The notes beneath the pieces are model-generated. The model worked only from the letters and a program-made list of their open reading frames with translations. It did not search any database and was not told the DNA's origin. Position numbers and translations under genes: made by a program. This document shows, one piece after another, positions 6,375 through 7,489 of a DNA stretch of 7,489 nt. Numbering within the stretch: position 1 is the stretch's first letter; the number at the start of each line of letters is the position of its first letter. This stretch comes from an uncultured Eubacteriales bacterium (GTDB taxonomy: Bacteria > Bacillota > Clostridia > Oscillospirales > CAG-272): the NCBI GenBank assembly GCA_902462015.1, contig CABPZV010000098.1:1-7489 (forward strand), given 5' to 3'.

Positions 6375-7262
6375 TTACCAGGTCATCGTAAGAAAAGTAA
6401 CATCGATTCCTTGAATTTCCGCCGCGCATCCGGCCGGAATATAATAGCTGTCACCCTGAATGAGCTTGTTTCCAAGTATCATCGCATCTGGTGAGCTTTT
6501 TACGCAGGTAAGGAATGTCGGATTTAAGCTGTTTTGAACAGTAATGCTTCCGCTGCACGAGTGCTCGCTTACCGAAAAAAAGCTGCAGCAGGAAAGTCCA
6601 GGAATTGCAATTCCGTCGCCTTCTTTAAATACTTTATGCAGATTTATTGTTTTTACAGCATTTTCTGTCTGCAAAGGTCTGCCGCGGCCGAAATCATATA
6701 TGCGTTCTGTAATATCATTGTTTTGCTGAAACTCTACTGCAAGGACTCCTCTGCCGATTGCGTGAATAAATCCCGGCGGAATCATATAAAACTCACCTGG
6801 ATGCACTCTTTTTTTATTGAGCAGGTATTTTATTCTTCCGTCGCAAAGCTCACTGGAAAATCTCTTCTTTTTAAAGCTTTTATTCAAACCGTATATGATT
6901 TCCGCCCCCGGCTCGGCTTCTGCTATATACCACAGCTCGGTTTTAGCCGGATGCACCTGAACGGATAAGGTTGAACCTGCGTCTATATATTTTACCATAA
7001 CCGGGAATTTAGATGATTTTTTTATTCCCAGATATCTGTCCAGACGCATTCCTGCACATTCTCCGTTTCCTATAAGGCTGCATTCTTTATCGGATATTAT
7101 GAGCTCGGCAGTCTCGCCGAGCCTTATATTGCTGTCAGGAGATTCACTGTCGGGCGAGTCTGGAAAAGGCTTTGCATAACGTGCGGAGAGCTTTGTTCCA
7201 CCCCAAATCTTCGCGGTCGGAACTGGAATCAGTCTGAGAGGATAAAGCGGATAATTCTTCAT
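6375..7262 (-). CDS. manA: Class I mannose-6-phosphate isomerase
   Basis: Zn-dependent cupin enzyme interconverting mannose-6-phosphate and fructose-6-phosphate in the cytoplasm. The ATG at 7262 gives 295 residues, has AAAGG about 11 bases upstream, and begins at family homology (YPLRLIPVPTAKIWGG, 7-22). The ATG at 7289 has no binding site. Likely metal ligands are all present: Gln102 and His104 (VQVHP), Glu109 (KTELWYI) and His167 (PPGFIHAIG). The later NNDITERIYDFGR (181-193) is also diagnostic. Oddities: only one residue separates QVHP from KTE, where relatives usually carry a loop of more than ten residues. The usual GE-x-W-E motif reads GETAE (49-53), and there is a Pro-Asp-Ser-rich insert at 33-44. 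No clear promoter is visible upstream, where repeats begin. Confidence 0.93.
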   Translation of the reverse strand: MKNYPLYPLRLIPVPTAKIWGGTKLSARYAKPFPDSPDSESPDSNIRLGETAELIISDKECSLIGNGECAGMRLDRYLGIKKSSKFPVMVKYIDAGSTLSVQVHPAKTELWYIAEAEPGAEIIYGLNKSFKKKRFSSELCDGRIKYLLNKKRVHPGEFYMIPPGFIHAIGRGVLAVEFQQNNDITERIYDFGRGRPLQTENAVKTINLHKVFKEGDGIAIPGLSCCSFFSVSEHSCSGSITVQNSLNPTFLTCVKSSPDAMILGNKLIQGDSYYIPAGCAAEIQGIDVTFLTMTW

Positions 7263-7314
7263 AGATTCATGTACCTTTCTGATGTGCATTGAGCTTGACT
7301 CAGATCTTCAATAA

Positions 7315-7380
7315 GGGGCTTGCCCCGTCAAATGGCGTGGCAACCATTCCAGTAGGAGATTGTATCTCCCACTGAATGGT
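7315..7380. repeat. Two adjacent palindromes upstream of manA, possible dispersed repeat element
   Basis: GGGG-CTTG-CCCC (7315-7326) is a tight GC hairpin. A longer imperfect palindrome spans 7343-7380: ACCATTC, AGT and GGAGAT on the left pair with ATCTCC, ACT and GAATGGT on the right around a TGT loop, giving 16 pairs with one bulge and one mismatch. Neither is followed by a U-run on either strand, so a terminator is unlikely. The density of palindromes next to a tandem array suggests a REP- or MITE-like element, which is inference. Confidence 0.6.
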
Positions 7381-7390
7381 AAAATGTAAC

Positions 7391-7489
7391 CCGCCTTAGA
7401 GGCCATCGCCTAAGAGGCGACCTCCTTAAGAGGCGACCGCCTAAGAGGCGACCGCCTAAGAGACGACCGCCTAAGAGGCGACCGCCTAA
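7391..7489. repeat. 15-bp tandem repeat array of mini-palindromes (runs off window)
   Basis: About six and a half copies of CCGCCTAAGAGGCGA. Units begin at 7391, 7406, 7421 (16 bp), 7437, 7452, 7467 and 7482 (partial). The first two and the 7421 and 7452 copies carry substitutions, and the 7421 copy also has one inserted base. Each good unit contains CGCCT-AAG-AGGCG, a 5-bp stem with a three-base loop. The units follow one another without unique spacers, so this is not a CRISPR array. The array begins 128 bases upstream of the manA start and continues past the window end. Confidence 0.9.

Noticed and set aside
6534..6968. 144-residue plus-strand open frame
   Set aside because: It is antisense to manA, whose metal-site motifs are unambiguous.
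7308..7406. 32-codon minus-strand frame with AAGGAGG 14 bases upstream
   Set aside because: The SD-like sequence comes from the one-base insertion in a tandem repeat unit, the spacing is too long, and the frame is made of palindromes. It is most likely spurious.
7381..7420. manA promoter in the repeat region
   Set aside because: The best candidate (TTACAT, 17 bases, GATACA on the minus strand) matches the consensus poorly at both boxes.
7391..7489. CRISPR array
   Set aside because: The 15-bp units abut directly with no unique spacers, and there are no cas genes in the window.

Overview
The window looks like chromosomal DNA of an uncultured member of the Clostridia (Bacillota), perhaps Oscillospiraceae/Ruminococcaceae-like. 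The basis is moderate GC with A/T-rich intergenic DNA, strong AGGAG-type ribosome binding sites, near-consensus sigma-A promoters, and gene families typical of that group: an HPr-like protein without the active-site His, a Cytidylate_kin2-type kinase, and a GrpB/pyrophosphatase/Nudix fusion. The taxonomic call is inference; there is no rRNA or marker gene here.

Layout. (1) 1-1017, minus: a multidomain protein whose C-terminus lies outside the window, made of a GrpB (UPF0157) domain, a small family-I inorganic-pyrophosphatase-like domain and the start of a Nudix domain. (2) 1018-1299: a divergent intergenic region with one strong promoter on each strand. (3) 1300-4090, plus: an HPr-like small protein, a THUMP-domain RNA methyltransferase (YpsC/RlmL type), and azlC-azlD for branched-chain amino acid export. 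The methyltransferase, azlC and azlD overlap by a few bases and are probably translationally coupled. A hairpin at 4164-4186 probably ends this unit. (4) 4187-4433: a third strong promoter and a leader of about 130 nt with two inverted repeats. (5) 4434-6184, plus: a cytidylate-kinase-like P-loop protein with an apparent -1 frameshift at a 7-A run, then an unrecognised protein with a weakly GyrI-like C-terminal half. A textbook 15-bp terminator follows at 6311-6354. (6) 6375-7262, minus: class I mannose-6-phosphate isomerase (manA), convergent with the previous unit. (7) 7263-7489: upstream of manA lie two palindromes and a 15-bp tandem repeat array that runs off the window end.

Most of the content is housekeeping or metabolic. 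I see no phage, transposase, CRISPR or defence system. The points most worth a second look are the three-domain hydrolase/transferase-like fusion, the poly-A frameshift that exactly restores a family-like C-terminus, the His-less HPr paralogue, the shortened metal-site loop in ManA, and the palindromic repeat block upstream of manA.
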